From contig SAQL01000017.1 of NCBI GenBank assembly GCA_004020645.1, positions 1 through 64,000 on the forward strand: a stretch of DNA of 64,000 nucleotides, in the 5' to 3' direction. This document shows, in pieces, positions 18,044 to 26,724 of this stretch (its first letter is position 1; each line of letters starts with the position of its first letter). The position numbers were made by a program, and so were the translations under genes. The notes beneath the pieces are model-generated. The model was not told the origin of the DNA. It saw only the letters and a list, made by a program, of their open reading frames with translations, and ran no database searches. The DNA is from Mesorhizobium sp. (GTDB lineage Bacteria; Pseudomonadota; Alphaproteobacteria; Rhizobiales; Rhizobiaceae).

Positions 18044-19915
18044 ATGCTCACATCTTTTACAGAACGAATGAAAAGCTACTGGACAGAATCCCTTGGACTG
18101 ACTGACTCCAACGCCCTGAACGCAGGGTGGCAACAACTCGCACAAGCCATATGCAGATGCGAAACGAACACGTTGCGCTGGCAGGTGATCCAGCAGCCAA
18201 CGGGATCGGGGAAGACTCAAGCCCTGAAAGTTCTGTGCTCTATACAGAACCCAATACAGCACCCAGGCGTGCTCATTGTCACAAAGTTCCGAGAGGAAGC
18301 GAACAGACTGTCGGAGGGGATCAACAAGCTTGCAGAGTGGAACATGGCTCGCCCGTTCCATCAAGAGGCTCCGGGAACGAACGATCAGCTCGCCTTCGCC
18401 CCAGTGATTATCACCACACATGCTGCGTACAGGCTGGCTCTAAAGGAGATTGCTGATACTGGCCTGACCCACAAAGCGAATAGGTTGCTGAGCTATCACG
18501 GAGGCAAACGTGGCTGGGTAGTGATCGATGAAGCTTTCGATTGGGCTGATACCTATAGCCTACTCGCCAGCAATCTGCGGTCTATGTCCGGCGATCTTGT
18601 CAGGGCGATGCACGGCGAATTGCGAACTGCCGCCGAGCAATTACTCGATTTTTCGATCAGGCTTACCGATACAGATCACGGTCGATCTGATCGAGTGCTC
18701 GATGCTGAATGCTTCGACATCTTGGCGTGCATCGATGTCAACGGATTGAAGGCAGGCGTTGCCGGTACCTCGGAGGACGCGCTAGCCAAATCAATCGAAC
18801 ACAGACTGGCTACGAAAACCGAGCCTGCGTCGCGTATCGAGAGGTCATCCAAGAAACAATATCTCGATCAACTGGACCAGTTGCAGACTATCGCCCGTAT
18901 CGGCCACGGGTGGACGAGCAGACGCGGTGGGCGGACCCTGTTACACGGTTCCAGATCGCTCATCGGTGTCGACGGAATGCGCGGCGTCATTCTCGATGCA
19001 ACAGCGGGAATAGATCCCGCTTATGCTGTCATGGGGCATCATGTTGACGTGCTGCCAAGGCCACTGGGAATACGAACCTACCGGAATGTTACCCTACACG
19101 TCTCTTACGGACATAAGGTCGGTAAGGAGCACCTTGTACACAACGCGGGGAGAGAATGGGCTACCGTCTGGGGCGATTTGTCGAAACGACTATCTGGAAA
19201 GCACATCCTTGTCTGCGCGCACAAAGACGCCCTGCCTGACATCGAACAGTACGGACCGAAAGACGGGTGCGTTCATTTTGACAACTGGGGCAACCTCGAC
19301 GGCAGGAACGATTGGAACAGATGCGAGGCAGCTATTCTGTTCGGCCTGCCCTATCTGGATGACATAGAACCTGCCCAGAGGTTCATTGCGCATCAGGGTC
19401 AGCAATCGGACGAATGGTTCCGCGGAAGTCGCAAGTACGAAGAGCACGCAGACATACGGACTGCACTTGGCGATGGCTTCATAGCTAGAAGCGTAGTCCA
19501 GGCCATAAATCGCATCCAATGCCGAAACGCAATTGATGCCGAGGGCAATTGTTACCCTACGAGCATCTACCTGCTCTTGCCCAGCGGCAACACGGGCATG
19601 GCCGTTCTACGAGCAATCCAACAGCAGATGCCAGGCATACAGTTAGCGGAATGGCTATCAGGCGCCACGAAGCGGAAGGCCCGCAAGGTACCGACTGAGA
19701 TCAAACTGACCGATCACTTCGAGAATGCGGACCCCGGCTACTACCTGAAATCTGAAATCGTAAAGACCCTACAGATCAATCCTTCCAGCTTGGAACGGGT
19801 CACTGCCAAGCTGCGCCAACAATCGTCAGTGTTGGCTGGAAAGCTGGAAGCATACGGAGTCAGCTACCACACCCAGACCGGGCGCGGAAAGGAGGCGTAT
19901 TTCATCAAACAATGA
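18044..19915 (+). CDS. Superfamily 2-like helicase/ATPase of the island
   Basis: A 623-residue protein. Walker A is PTGSGKT (residues 52-58) and the Walker-B-like DEAF box is VVIDEAFDW (159-167). ILDATAGID fits a motif-III-like position and QAINRIQCR near residue 500 a motif-VI arginine pattern. The last ~80 residues look like a winged-helix or DNA-binding tail ending in YHTQTGRGKEAYF. This organisation resembles helicase-like proteins of phages and integrative elements. The role (element replication, excision or defence) is not determined. An AAAGGA ribosome site precedes the ATG. The small HNH gene follows after 9 bases. Confidence 0.75.
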   Translation: MLTSFTERMKSYWTESLGLTDSNALNAGWQQLAQAICRCETNTLRWQVIQQPTGSGKTQALKVLCSIQNPIQHPGVLIVTKFREEANRLSEGINKLAEWNMARPFHQEAPGTNDQLAFAPVIITTHAAYRLALKEIADTGLTHKANRLLSYHGGKRGWVVIDEAFDWADTYSLLASNLRSMSGDLVRAMHGELRTAAEQLLDFSIRLTDTDHGRSDRVLDAECFDILACIDVNGLKAGVAGTSEDALAKSIEHRLATKTEPASRIERSSKKQYLDQLDQLQTIARIGHGWTSRRGGRTLLHGSRSLIGVDGMRGVILDATAGIDPAYAVMGHHVDVLPRPLGIRTYRNVTLHVSYGHKVGKEHLVHNAGREWATVWGDLSKRLSGKHILVCAHKDALPDIEQYGPKDGCVHFDNWGNLDGRNDWNRCEAAILFGLPYLDDIEPAQRFIAHQGQQSDEWFRGSRKYEEHADIRTALGDGFIARSVVQAINRIQCRNAIDAEGNCYPTSIYLLLPSGNTGMAVLRAIQQQMPGIQLAEWLSGATKRKARKVPTEIKLTDHFENADPGYYLKSEIVKTLQINPSSLERVTAKLRQQSSVLAGKLEAYGVSYHTQTGRGKEAYFIKQ

Positions 19916-19924
19916 GGTGAGAGA

Positions 19925-20404
19925 ATGTTGGTACATAGTGCTAGCACCCATGTCGTGCTGAGCAGAACCGAGGCCGCCACGTGCGGCCTTTCGCGTTTCT
20001 ATACAGGCGAATTGTGCAGGCAGGGACACCGCTCCGAACGGTATGTCAGCAACCGGCAATGCGTAAGTTGCAACGCAGAAAAAGCACGAGAGCGAGAGCT
20101 TCTAAAGGGCTTCGCTGATCCATCATTCAGAATGTACAGGAACACGCTGCGCCGAACTGGAATGGCTCTGAGGGGTCGCGCTAGCCCGGCGCAAGCGGTC
20201 GGCTGCGACCACCCGGAACTGCGTGATCACATCGCCCGGCAATTCCGACCGGGCATGTCATGGGAGCGGTACCGTCAATGGGAAGTCGACCATATCAAAC
20301 CATTGGCAAGAGCTGGAGGCACGGAGGAGCTTGTGAGGCTTTGCCACTACAGCAACTTGCAGCCTTTGTGGCGGAGAGAGAATCGAGTGAAGGGCGGGGC
20401 TTAG
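19925..20404 (+). CDS. Small HNH endonuclease-like protein
   Basis: A 159-residue protein with a zinc-ribbon-like N-part (CRQGH and CVSCN, residues 31-50) and an HNH module: Asp122-His123 in WEVDHIKPLA, Asn144 in SNLQPLW and Asn153 in ENRVKG. This matches phage and mobile-element HNH nucleases, which nick or cut DNA. It lies 9 bases after the helicase stop and is probably co-transcribed with it. A decayed copy of its last codons and of the following 40 bases lies at 21014-21072. Confidence 0.82.
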   Translation: MLVHSASTHVVLSRTEAATCGLSRFYTGELCRQGHRSERYVSNRQCVSCNAEKARERELLKGFADPSFRMYRNTLRRTGMALRGRASPAQAVGCDHPELRDHIARQFRPGMSWERYRQWEVDHIKPLARAGGTEELVRLCHYSNLQPLWRRENRVKGGA

Positions 20405-20496
20405 TGCCCCGTCCGCGTCGGCGCATCTGTCTTTGCCAGTTGGCTGTTTCTGCCCACACTTATGGTATGCTTCCCGCTCCTGTTGGGAGGGGTATC

Positions 20497-20688
20497 GTGA
20501 CGATCTTGATAAGCAGGCAGCGCCACAACGAAGACCATAGCAAGCGCAGTTGGCCTGGACCGGAGCCAACCATTCATCCTAGCCACGGCGTGACGATCTT
20601 CTTTGAGCGAACCGTGGGAAGAGGAACCGCCTACTTCGACATCGAAATCAGGCCTGACAGCTTCGATGCACTCGCGAAGGAGCAATGA
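20497..20688 (+). CDS. Small hypothetical protein (63 aa)
   Basis: A GTG at 20497 is preceded by a strong GGGAGGGG ribosome site and opens a 63-residue frame ending FDIEIRPDSFDALAKEQ. No family is recognised. Its stop overlaps an ATG at 20685 (ATGA), continuing a chain of small frames after the HNH gene. The ribosome site and coupling support expression; the product is unknown. Confidence 0.5.
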   Translation: MTILISRQRHNEDHSKRSWPGPEPTIHPSHGVTIFFERTVGRGTAYFDIEIRPDSFDALAKEQ

Positions 20689-20765
20689 TAAAGGGCGCGC
20701 CAGACGAAGCGATTAGGGCGTTCGGAAAGGCTCTGGCGAAGGTCAAATCGACTACCAAAGTGTAG
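20685..20765 (+). CDS. Very small coupled ORF (26 aa)
   Basis: A 26-codon basic peptide, MIKGAPDEAIRAFGKALAKV and then KSTTKV, starts within the stop of the preceding gene (ATGA). The same frame stays open for about 60 further codons after its TAG at 20763, and another frame there could encode a membrane helix but lacks a start codon. This may therefore be the surviving front of a broken gene. Low certainty. Confidence 0.35.
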   Translation: MIKGAPDEAIRAFGKALAKVKSTTKV

Positions 20766-21013
20766 GGAGGCTTACGCGTTCATTTCGGCATCAACCATCA
20801 TCGCGCTGGTGCTTTTTGGCGCGTTTCTTCTCTGGCTAATGCCGAGCAATCAATAGCGAAGCGGCGCAAAGAGAATCTTGAACGCGAGTACGATCGAAAA
20901 GAGGCGGAACGGCTGGCCAACGCTAAGAAATCTCGACAGCCATAGGTAGAGGTCAAAGTGCTTTGGCTGGCGACGTGTCACGCCCACATGGTGCGTCGTT
21001 CCCATAGTTGGGT

Positions 21014-21072
21014 CAGAGAACCGAGTGAAGACCAGGGCTAGTGCCTCGTCCATGACCGAGCATCTGTCTTGG
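21014..21072 (+). pseudogene. Remnant duplicate of the HNH gene's 3' end
   Basis: Bases 21014-21072 resemble 20384-20436 (end of the small HNH gene and the following spacer). Shared blocks include CGAGTGAAG, AGTGCC, CGTCC and GCATCTGTCTT. The frame still reads ENRVK, as in the HNH C-terminus, but the upstream coding part is gone. Otherwise 20766-21176 (410 bases) holds only short frames without start codons. Confidence 0.55.
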
Positions 21073-21176
21073 GCCTGGCTCCTCCATCTAAGCGTTTGGC
21101 ACCTAATGCCGCTTATACTTAAGGTCGAATAGCGGGCTGCTCCATCCACTATTCAAGCCGTAAGCGTAAGGTACGA

Positions 21177-22226
21177 TCACGAGCCGGCGTAGCTAGCTGC
21201 CATCAAGTCGGCTGCTTTGGCAATGTCATTCTCGGATGAAATGGTGACCTCTAAGCCGCCTGATCCGTAGTGACCAATTTGCCTAACGTCACGCGTGAAC
21301 CCAGGCTGCAGCACAATTTTCTCAGGGTCGACATTTAGATAGAGGCGAAGGACTCCCTTTCTGTTGTATACCTGCACGGACGCGAAGTTTCGATTACGCC
21401 GGAACGCAACGTAGTGCTTCTGATAGGCAATTCTTATGTCATCACCCAAACTCGCAAGCCGCGAATTTAATAGATTGTAAAGCGTCCGTAGTTTTTTGGG
21501 CGCCATGTCGATCTTCTGCTTTACGGTTTTTAGATTGTCTAACTTTGCCTCTTTGCCAGCGCCCCTGGCTGGTACGGCCTCTTCTAGTTCTTCAGCTAGT
21601 TTTGGCAACACGAGCAGCCGATGAATCAGTCCCTCTACCGTATCTAATATGATAGCCAATTGCTCTTTGGTAGGCGCCCATCCTCTGTGAGCCGCCGCAT
21701 GCCCCGCCTGCACGACTGGCTCCAAGATATCACGTTCATGTTGTGAGATTTTGCCCTCGTCACGAAGGGCAGCCATCCCCTTTGCGAAATTGCCTTTGTC
21801 TCCGACGGTCAGGACGATCAGACGATCAATCAGCGTTCGCGATCCAAAGGTCGCGAGATAATGCGATTCAGTTTGCAGCGATTTGTATATCTCCTGCGAG
21901 ATTTCACGAAGCGTGGGGTCGGGGAGATCTTCAAACCATGGGGGAGCCGCACGGTACGTTACCGGTGGATAGATAACTTCATCCCATTTACCCTCGCTGT
22001 CTGGCTCTCCGGTGATCGGATCGTCAAAATCAATGACGTCATCCGAAGACAGAGTGAGCTTAACAAGCGCTAAGTTTTCACAACCGCAACACTCTATAAT
22101 GAGCATACGCTGCTTGTCCCAAAACACTTCGTTCTGATCGTGTTTGCTAAATTCACCACGAACGAAATGCTTCGTCTTCTGCTTGCAACAATTGCAGAAG
22201 AATCTCTCGATATTCTCGCCGGTCAT
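21177..22226 (-). CDS. DUF4145-type protein with C-terminal DUF5655-like domain, last gene of the hsd operon
   Basis: A 349-residue protein. It has an N-terminal zinc-ribbon-like pair, CNCCKQKT and ECCGCEN. The DUF4145 helical domain covers about residues 85-215, including REISQEIYKSLQ and HAAAHRGWAPTKEQL. A C-terminal region (about 265-349, YVAFRRNRNFASVQVYNRKG and GHYGSGGLEVTISS) resembles DUF5655. DUF4145 occurs near or within restriction enzymes but has no settled function. Its ATG overlaps the HNH gene's stop (ATGA at 22223-22226), so it is co-translated with the restriction operon. Confidence 0.75.
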   Translation of the reverse strand: MTGENIERFFCNCCKQKTKHFVRGEFSKHDQNEVFWDKQRMLIIECCGCENLALVKLTLSSDDVIDFDDPITGEPDSEGKWDEVIYPPVTYRAAPPWFEDLPDPTLREISQEIYKSLQTESHYLATFGSRTLIDRLIVLTVGDKGNFAKGMAALRDEGKISQHERDILEPVVQAGHAAAHRGWAPTKEQLAIILDTVEGLIHRLLVLPKLAEELEEAVPARGAGKEAKLDNLKTVKQKIDMAPKKLRTLYNLLNSRLASLGDDIRIAYQKHYVAFRRNRNFASVQVYNRKGVLRLYLNVDPEKIVLQPGFTRDVRQIGHYGSGGLEVTISSENDIAKAADLMAASYAGS

Positions 22227-23371
22227 TGATCTTTGTCCCAGTCGTCGTCGTCCTCGTACTCTTCAACCCGACCAAGCTGGATCGCTCTGCCTAGTCCCTT
22301 TGCGTAGTCGCGTCGCTTAAGATCGCCAAAATTAGAGCAAATGCCTAATACCGTACCAGTCACAACGAGTCGCCCTTCATCACGCGATAGGTCTTTTACA
22401 TGAATAAGACTACCTTGATTCTTAGTGCCTGTTAACCATTCGCTTTTTGCTGAACTAGACGTCGCTTCCCATCGGTCGAATGTAAAGCGCACCTCGACGT
22501 TATTCGCCTTGCGTACGCCTCTGCAGATTTGGCCCCGCCCCTTTCCATTTTTCTTTTGCGTTGTGGGAGAAAATGTATGCGCACCTTGCACAAAGATGAA
22601 ATCTCCTGGCGCCAATGCAAAGCTAAGGACACCTTTGTCCAGATAGTCCGAAATGTTGATGATTGGAAGATTTTTGATAACCAAACTTAGCACTTCAGAC
22701 ACATAAAAATAGCGAGCTAAAATATCAGACCCCTGATACATGTAAAATAGGCTATTATCTCTTACTGCCGGAAGGCCGCTTCTCTCTGCTATACCGGATT
22801 TAACCAATTGGTCAAACTGGAAAATTCTTTTGAGCTCAATGCCGATTACTCTGGCTAGTTCGAATATACGCAATTCATTCATGAAGTTCCAATTGCTGTA
22901 TTCTAGGCGCATGGCCGACAGGATGGATTCGGCGTCGAACTGCTTTACTCTTGCTTCCCATTTGGCCTTCGCGTCTCGCAATGCTTTTGCATCCAAATTC
23001 TTGGACAAAGTCTTCTTTGAGTGCGCCTCGTCGTGATGAGGAAGGCATAACACGGCAAGATTTTCGGCATCATGCAGTCTGCTTTCGGCCCATTCCTCTA
23101 TGTGGTGAACAATGACCGATCGCTTGGGATTTCGGCAAATGCAGCACTGATAGCGATTGGCAAACAACACGCTCATCAATGTGTCGGTCGGTATGGGGGG
23201 CCTCGTCTCTTTGAAGATAGACGCTATGAACCGGCTATCCAAGCCAGCGGCCTTCAGCTCGTCCCTGGTTGCCAGCTTGAGCTTATTGAGCGTCCATCCC
23301 TCGTCAGTAAGTTTCGCCGCTCGATCTGCGTCCATCCCACGCGCCATTAGTGCCTTCTGAGTTCCATGCAT
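22223..23371 (-). CDS. HNH endonuclease protein overlapping hsdS
   Basis: A 382-residue protein. A helical N-terminus (residues 13-50, SAP- or hairpin-like, TDEGWTLNKLKLATRDELKA) precedes an HNH module: Cys77 and Cys79 in CCICRNP, His89-His90 in VIVHHIEEW, Asn104 in AENLAVLC and the HHDEAH element at 112-117. The rest (about 140-370) is unrecognised and ends in a very acidic tail, EEYEDDDDWDKDQ. The start at 23371 overlaps hsdS by 68 bases. A start at 23347, with AAGG upstream, is an alternative. Being fourth in the operon suggests a nuclease accessory to, or a separate activity beside, the type I enzyme. Confidence 0.82.
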   Translation of the reverse strand: MHGTQKALMARGMDADRAAKLTDEGWTLNKLKLATRDELKAAGLDSRFIASIFKETRPPIPTDTLMSVLFANRYQCCICRNPKRSVIVHHIEEWAESRLHDAENLAVLCLPHHDEAHSKKTLSKNLDAKALRDAKAKWEARVKQFDAESILSAMRLEYSNWNFMNELRIFELARVIGIELKRIFQFDQLVKSGIAERSGLPAVRDNSLFYMYQGSDILARYFYVSEVLSLVIKNLPIINISDYLDKGVLSFALAPGDFIFVQGAHTFSPTTQKKNGKGRGQICRGVRKANNVEVRFTFDRWEATSSSAKSEWLTGTKNQGSLIHVKDLSRDEGRLVVTGTVLGICSNFGDLKRRDYAKGLGRAIQLGRVEEYEDDDDWDKDQ

Positions 23372-25154
23372 CTGTAGCCCCCACATCGACAAACAAGCTT
23401 TGCAACTCAGCCATCGCATTCTGGATGGCAGCTTCGGACAAGTGTAGCTTTTCGATTTTCGGTCGCCACTCGACATCGTTGCGTATGTACTCAAAGACGT
23501 TCGCAGGTGTGGGCATGTCTCCTTGATGTTCTAGCGCGAGCATGGCGTAGTCGACCGTTGCCAGAAGTTCCCAGACGTCATTCTGCTTGAACTTGAATTT
23601 GTCTCGGACCCACGCAGCGGCTTGAGCGAACTGATACTTCTCGATCCATTCCTTGGCATCTGATATGGCGGCACCAGGCGCATGCCCTGGGCCATATTTG
23701 TCAGTCGCCGGAACGATCCAGTTCTTTTCGAGAGCGATTTTAACGCCGCCGGAATATCGCATAGACGGGTTGTATGGACCGGCGGCTTTGCGAAGGTACT
23801 GCTGCTCCAGGGCACGCTCGCCCATGGACCGGCGTGCAAAGTAGACCGCTTTTTGAAGCCTGAAATTGCCCAGCGGCTGCCCGCCATCAGCGTGGAACGC
23901 CCTGACAATCGTGCCCACAAGAACCGCTTCCTTAAAAGGTGAGTCGATTGCCATCGTCTCCCTTGAGGGAAGTGTTGCGACATTGCTTGCTGGCTTCGGT
24001 CGTAAATTCGGCCCTTTGCCTTTCTGGACGAATATCTCATGCAACAGTGCGGGAACTAACGCTTCGGCGTCCTTCGCTGTCGATGCCCTAATCTCCCGGA
24101 TTTGCGCAACATACGCGCACAGTCTGTCGAACCGCCGTTGCTTTTCAATAGTTGGAACTGGAACTGTGATTCGTTCAGCACTCTTGATCCCTAAGGTCCG
24201 GTTTCGGCCTGCGCCGCCAGGCGACGCTTTTCCAACCTTGTGTAACCCTTCCTCACTCAGAAGGTAGTAGCGTAGGAACTGTGCTGTCACCATTTCTGAG
24301 CGTGGAACACACGTCAGAAAACGATGGGAACCTACCCGACGATGGTCGTTGGCAGAGGGAACGGCAATAGCGCCTTCCCACGCAAAAACGATGTTGAATA
24401 ATAGATCGCCTTGGTGGATCTCGAACAGGCGCTTGTTGCCGACCTCTGCACCGGTAAGCGTCGGCTTGTGGAATGTACCTTTGCCAAAAGAGCGAACACC
24501 AAGTTCTGGGTATTCACCATCAAGTTCGATTTCAACGGGCCGACGTACCAACGGAGCAACTTCTGCTAAGGGACGCAGTTCTGCACCTTCTACCGTATCG
24601 CTGAATGCATTTCGCAGCATTGCTGTCGTGTCGCGATCCACGTCCTCAAGCGTCGAGAGCCTGTCCTTCAAGTACGACTGGATACGATCTAGGCGCCGCA
24701 CGATCTCGTGCTGTTCATCGACGGGCGGAAGTGGGATTGTGTAGCCTAGTACTGCTTCGGGTCGTATCGCTGCATAGTTCGTCGATCCCTGCGCTATAAC
24801 CTGCTCGAAGAACTGAGGGGTCTTTGAATACCAGTCTAGATATGACTTCGAGAGTTTTCCTTCATCAATTTCATAGAGGAAATAGTGGCTTGATACGATA
24901 GCTCCGTTTAGGTCATCGGGGATTACCCCATAGCCACCCATCTTGGCGTCAATTTCTGCGACAAGGAATTCGCCTGCGCGGCAAACCTGTTGTCTCTTCG
25001 TCTTGATTGTTGATCCTTCGACGCGATCTCTCAGAACCACGCCGCGCGCAGAAGTTTGCACACGGCAACGGCTGTAGACAGATTCTGACTCAATCTCAAT
25101 GAACTCGCTTCGGTGAGCGATTGCTTCGCCAAGCAGGACAGTTTTCCAAGCCAC
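23304..25154 (-). CDS. hsdS: Type I restriction specificity subunit HsdS with an extra C-terminal domain
   Basis: HsdS recognises a bipartite DNA site for the HsdM/HsdR complex. Residues 1-145 form target-recognition domain 1, 146-190 a conserved spacer helix (PPVDEQHEIVRRLDRIQ), 195-335 recognition domain 2 and 336-380 the second helix. Typical HsdS proteins end here, at about 400 residues. This one continues to 616. The extension has NFRLQKAVYFARRS, AAGPYNP and GVKIALEKNWIV and loosely resembles the Panacea/SocA-like DUF4065 fold (inference). The start is a GTG overlapping the last base of the hsdM stop. The tail overlaps the HNH gene. Confidence 0.9.
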   Translation of the reverse strand: MAWKTVLLGEAIAHRSEFIEIESESVYSRCRVQTSARGVVLRDRVEGSTIKTKRQQVCRAGEFLVAEIDAKMGGYGVIPDDLNGAIVSSHYFLYEIDEGKLSKSYLDWYSKTPQFFEQVIAQGSTNYAAIRPEAVLGYTIPLPPVDEQHEIVRRLDRIQSYLKDRLSTLEDVDRDTTAMLRNAFSDTVEGAELRPLAEVAPLVRRPVEIELDGEYPELGVRSFGKGTFHKPTLTGAEVGNKRLFEIHQGDLLFNIVFAWEGAIAVPSANDHRRVGSHRFLTCVPRSEMVTAQFLRYYLLSEEGLHKVGKASPGGAGRNRTLGIKSAERITVPVPTIEKQRRFDRLCAYVAQIREIRASTAKDAEALVPALLHEIFVQKGKGPNLRPKPASNVATLPSRETMAIDSPFKEAVLVGTIVRAFHADGGQPLGNFRLQKAVYFARRSMGERALEQQYLRKAAGPYNPSMRYSGGVKIALEKNWIVPATDKYGPGHAPGAAISDAKEWIEKYQFAQAAAWVRDKFKFKQNDVWELLATVDYAMLALEHQGDMPTPANVFEYIRNDVEWRPKIEKLHLSEAAIQNAMAELQSLFVDVGATDAWNSEGTNGAWDGRRSSGETY

Positions 25155-26710
25155 TACATGGTCTCCATCAATGTGCGCTTGATGTCACCCATAATGGCAA
25201 GAATGCGGTGTTCCTTTGCTTCAATGCTTTCCACAATCTCATGTGGGGTTCGGTGATCCGCGATGCCCCCTGCATTTGGATTCTTCAGGTCGAGATCGCA
25301 GGCAGTGACACGTCCTCTATCGTCGGTTTCGATTAGGTCCTTTCCCTTAACCTTCCAAGCTTGTTCATTTTCTTCGCGTGCATGCCACCAGTCGAGGCAG
25401 GCTTTGAGGTCGTCCGAGGTGAGCGGCGCTGTCTTGGTGTAATTCTTCCGCCCTTCTGGCCTTGGTTGTTCATAATACCAGATGTCACCGGCCGAGTGCT
25501 TGGTATCGAAAAAGATGATGTTCGTAGCTATACCTGTGTAGGGAGCGAACACACCCTCTGGCAAACGAAGCACCGTGTGCAAATTAAACTCTTTGATTAG
25601 ATCTGCCTTTATCCGCGCGGCGATGCCGCCGCCAAATAGGACGCCGTGAGGGACAACCACTGCAGCACGACCTTTGCCGTTGCGCTTTAGTCGTCGCATG
25701 ATCATTTGCAGGAAGAGCAATGCAGTTTCAGTTGTTCGGCGGTCTTCTGGGAAGTTGTTGAGAATCCCCGTTTCTTCCTCACCACCGAAGGGGGGGTTGG
25801 ATAAGATGACCTCGAACCGATCGCCTTCTCCAATCTCGGCCAACCGGATGTTCAACGAATTATCGGGCGAAATCTGGGGCGCTTCCAACCCGTGCAGGAG
25901 CAAGTTCATTTGCACGAGCAAGAACGGCAAGGATTTTGCCTCACCTCCATAGATGCTTGCATCCTGAAGGACTTGTCGCTTTTCCACAGTATCGGCCTGT
26001 TCTGCTATATGCATAAAGGCTTCCGACAGGAAGCCCCCCGTGCCACACGCTGGGTCCAGGACTTTTTCGCCAATTCGAGGATCAGTCACTTGGACCATGA
26101 ATCGGACAATCGGGCGTGGCGTGTAGAACTCGCCACTGTCGCCTGCCGCATCACGCATCTCGCGCAGAAGCGTTTCGTAGAACCGTCCTAGGGTGTGTAT
26201 CTCTTCGGAGGCGTCAAAATGGATACCGTCGACCAGATTGATCACATCACGAAGAAGGTAGCCACTTAGCATTCGATTTGAGAGGTCACGAAACACCGTC
26301 GAAACCACGTCCTTACGATCGCGTTGTCCGCTCTCACCGCGTAGGCTTTTTAGATATGCAAATAGCCCTGGACCCTTTAACCCGCTCGGAAGTTCGGTCT
26401 CTTCCGACGTCAAAAACCGCAGCAAATCGGGTCCGGTAATGCCTCCGTCTTCCGCTGCCCAATCTCTCCAACGATAAGGATATTCGATAGCAGCGTTAAA
26501 ACGCTTGCCCGACATTTGCGCCTTTTCTTCCTCAATATGCTCCATGTCGTCGAGAAATTTCAGAAACATAATCCATGTGAGCATAGGAAGGCGATCCAGG
26601 TCGCCGTTTAGTCCTTTGTCCTTTCGCATAATCTTTCGTGCCGACTTGATAATGTTATCAAGGCGTTGCGCTGTACTTTGCACTTGTTTGATTCTTGGTT
26701 GTCTTGCCAC
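25154..26710 (-). CDS. hsdM: Type I restriction-modification DNA methyltransferase HsdM
   Basis: An N6-adenine methyltransferase that modifies the site chosen by HsdS and forms the core of the restriction complex. The 518-residue protein has the HsdM N-terminal helical domain (about 15-160), the cofactor motif DPACGTGG (219-226) and the catalytic NPPF (305-308). The GTG at 26708-26710, 14 bases after the hsdR stop, is chosen. The open frame continues upstream but would overlap hsdR. The ribosome site is a weak GGGA about 12 bases away, so coupling to hsdR translation is likely. Confidence 0.95.
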   Translation of the reverse strand: MARQPRIKQVQSTAQRLDNIIKSARKIMRKDKGLNGDLDRLPMLTWIMFLKFLDDMEHIEEEKAQMSGKRFNAAIEYPYRWRDWAAEDGGITGPDLLRFLTSEETELPSGLKGPGLFAYLKSLRGESGQRDRKDVVSTVFRDLSNRMLSGYLLRDVINLVDGIHFDASEEIHTLGRFYETLLREMRDAAGDSGEFYTPRPIVRFMVQVTDPRIGEKVLDPACGTGGFLSEAFMHIAEQADTVEKRQVLQDASIYGGEAKSLPFLLVQMNLLLHGLEAPQISPDNSLNIRLAEIGEGDRFEVILSNPPFGGEEETGILNNFPEDRRTTETALLFLQMIMRRLKRNGKGRAAVVVPHGVLFGGGIAARIKADLIKEFNLHTVLRLPEGVFAPYTGIATNIIFFDTKHSAGDIWYYEQPRPEGRKNYTKTAPLTSDDLKACLDWWHAREENEQAWKVKGKDLIETDDRGRVTACDLDLKNPNAGGIADHRTPHEIVESIEAKEHRILAIMGDIKRTLMETM

Positions 26711-26724
26711 GTTAATATATTTCC

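Noticed and set aside
20766..20860. Frame encoding a membrane-helix-like peptide (STIIALVLFGAFLLWLM)
   Set aside because: No ATG, GTG or TTG start exists in frame after the preceding stop, even though GGGAGG lies upstream. Without a start it is not called.
20850..21149. 99-codon minus-strand frame in the island gap
   Set aside because: It overlaps the HNH remnant, has no ribosome site and no recognisable sequence, and its composition is not gene-like.
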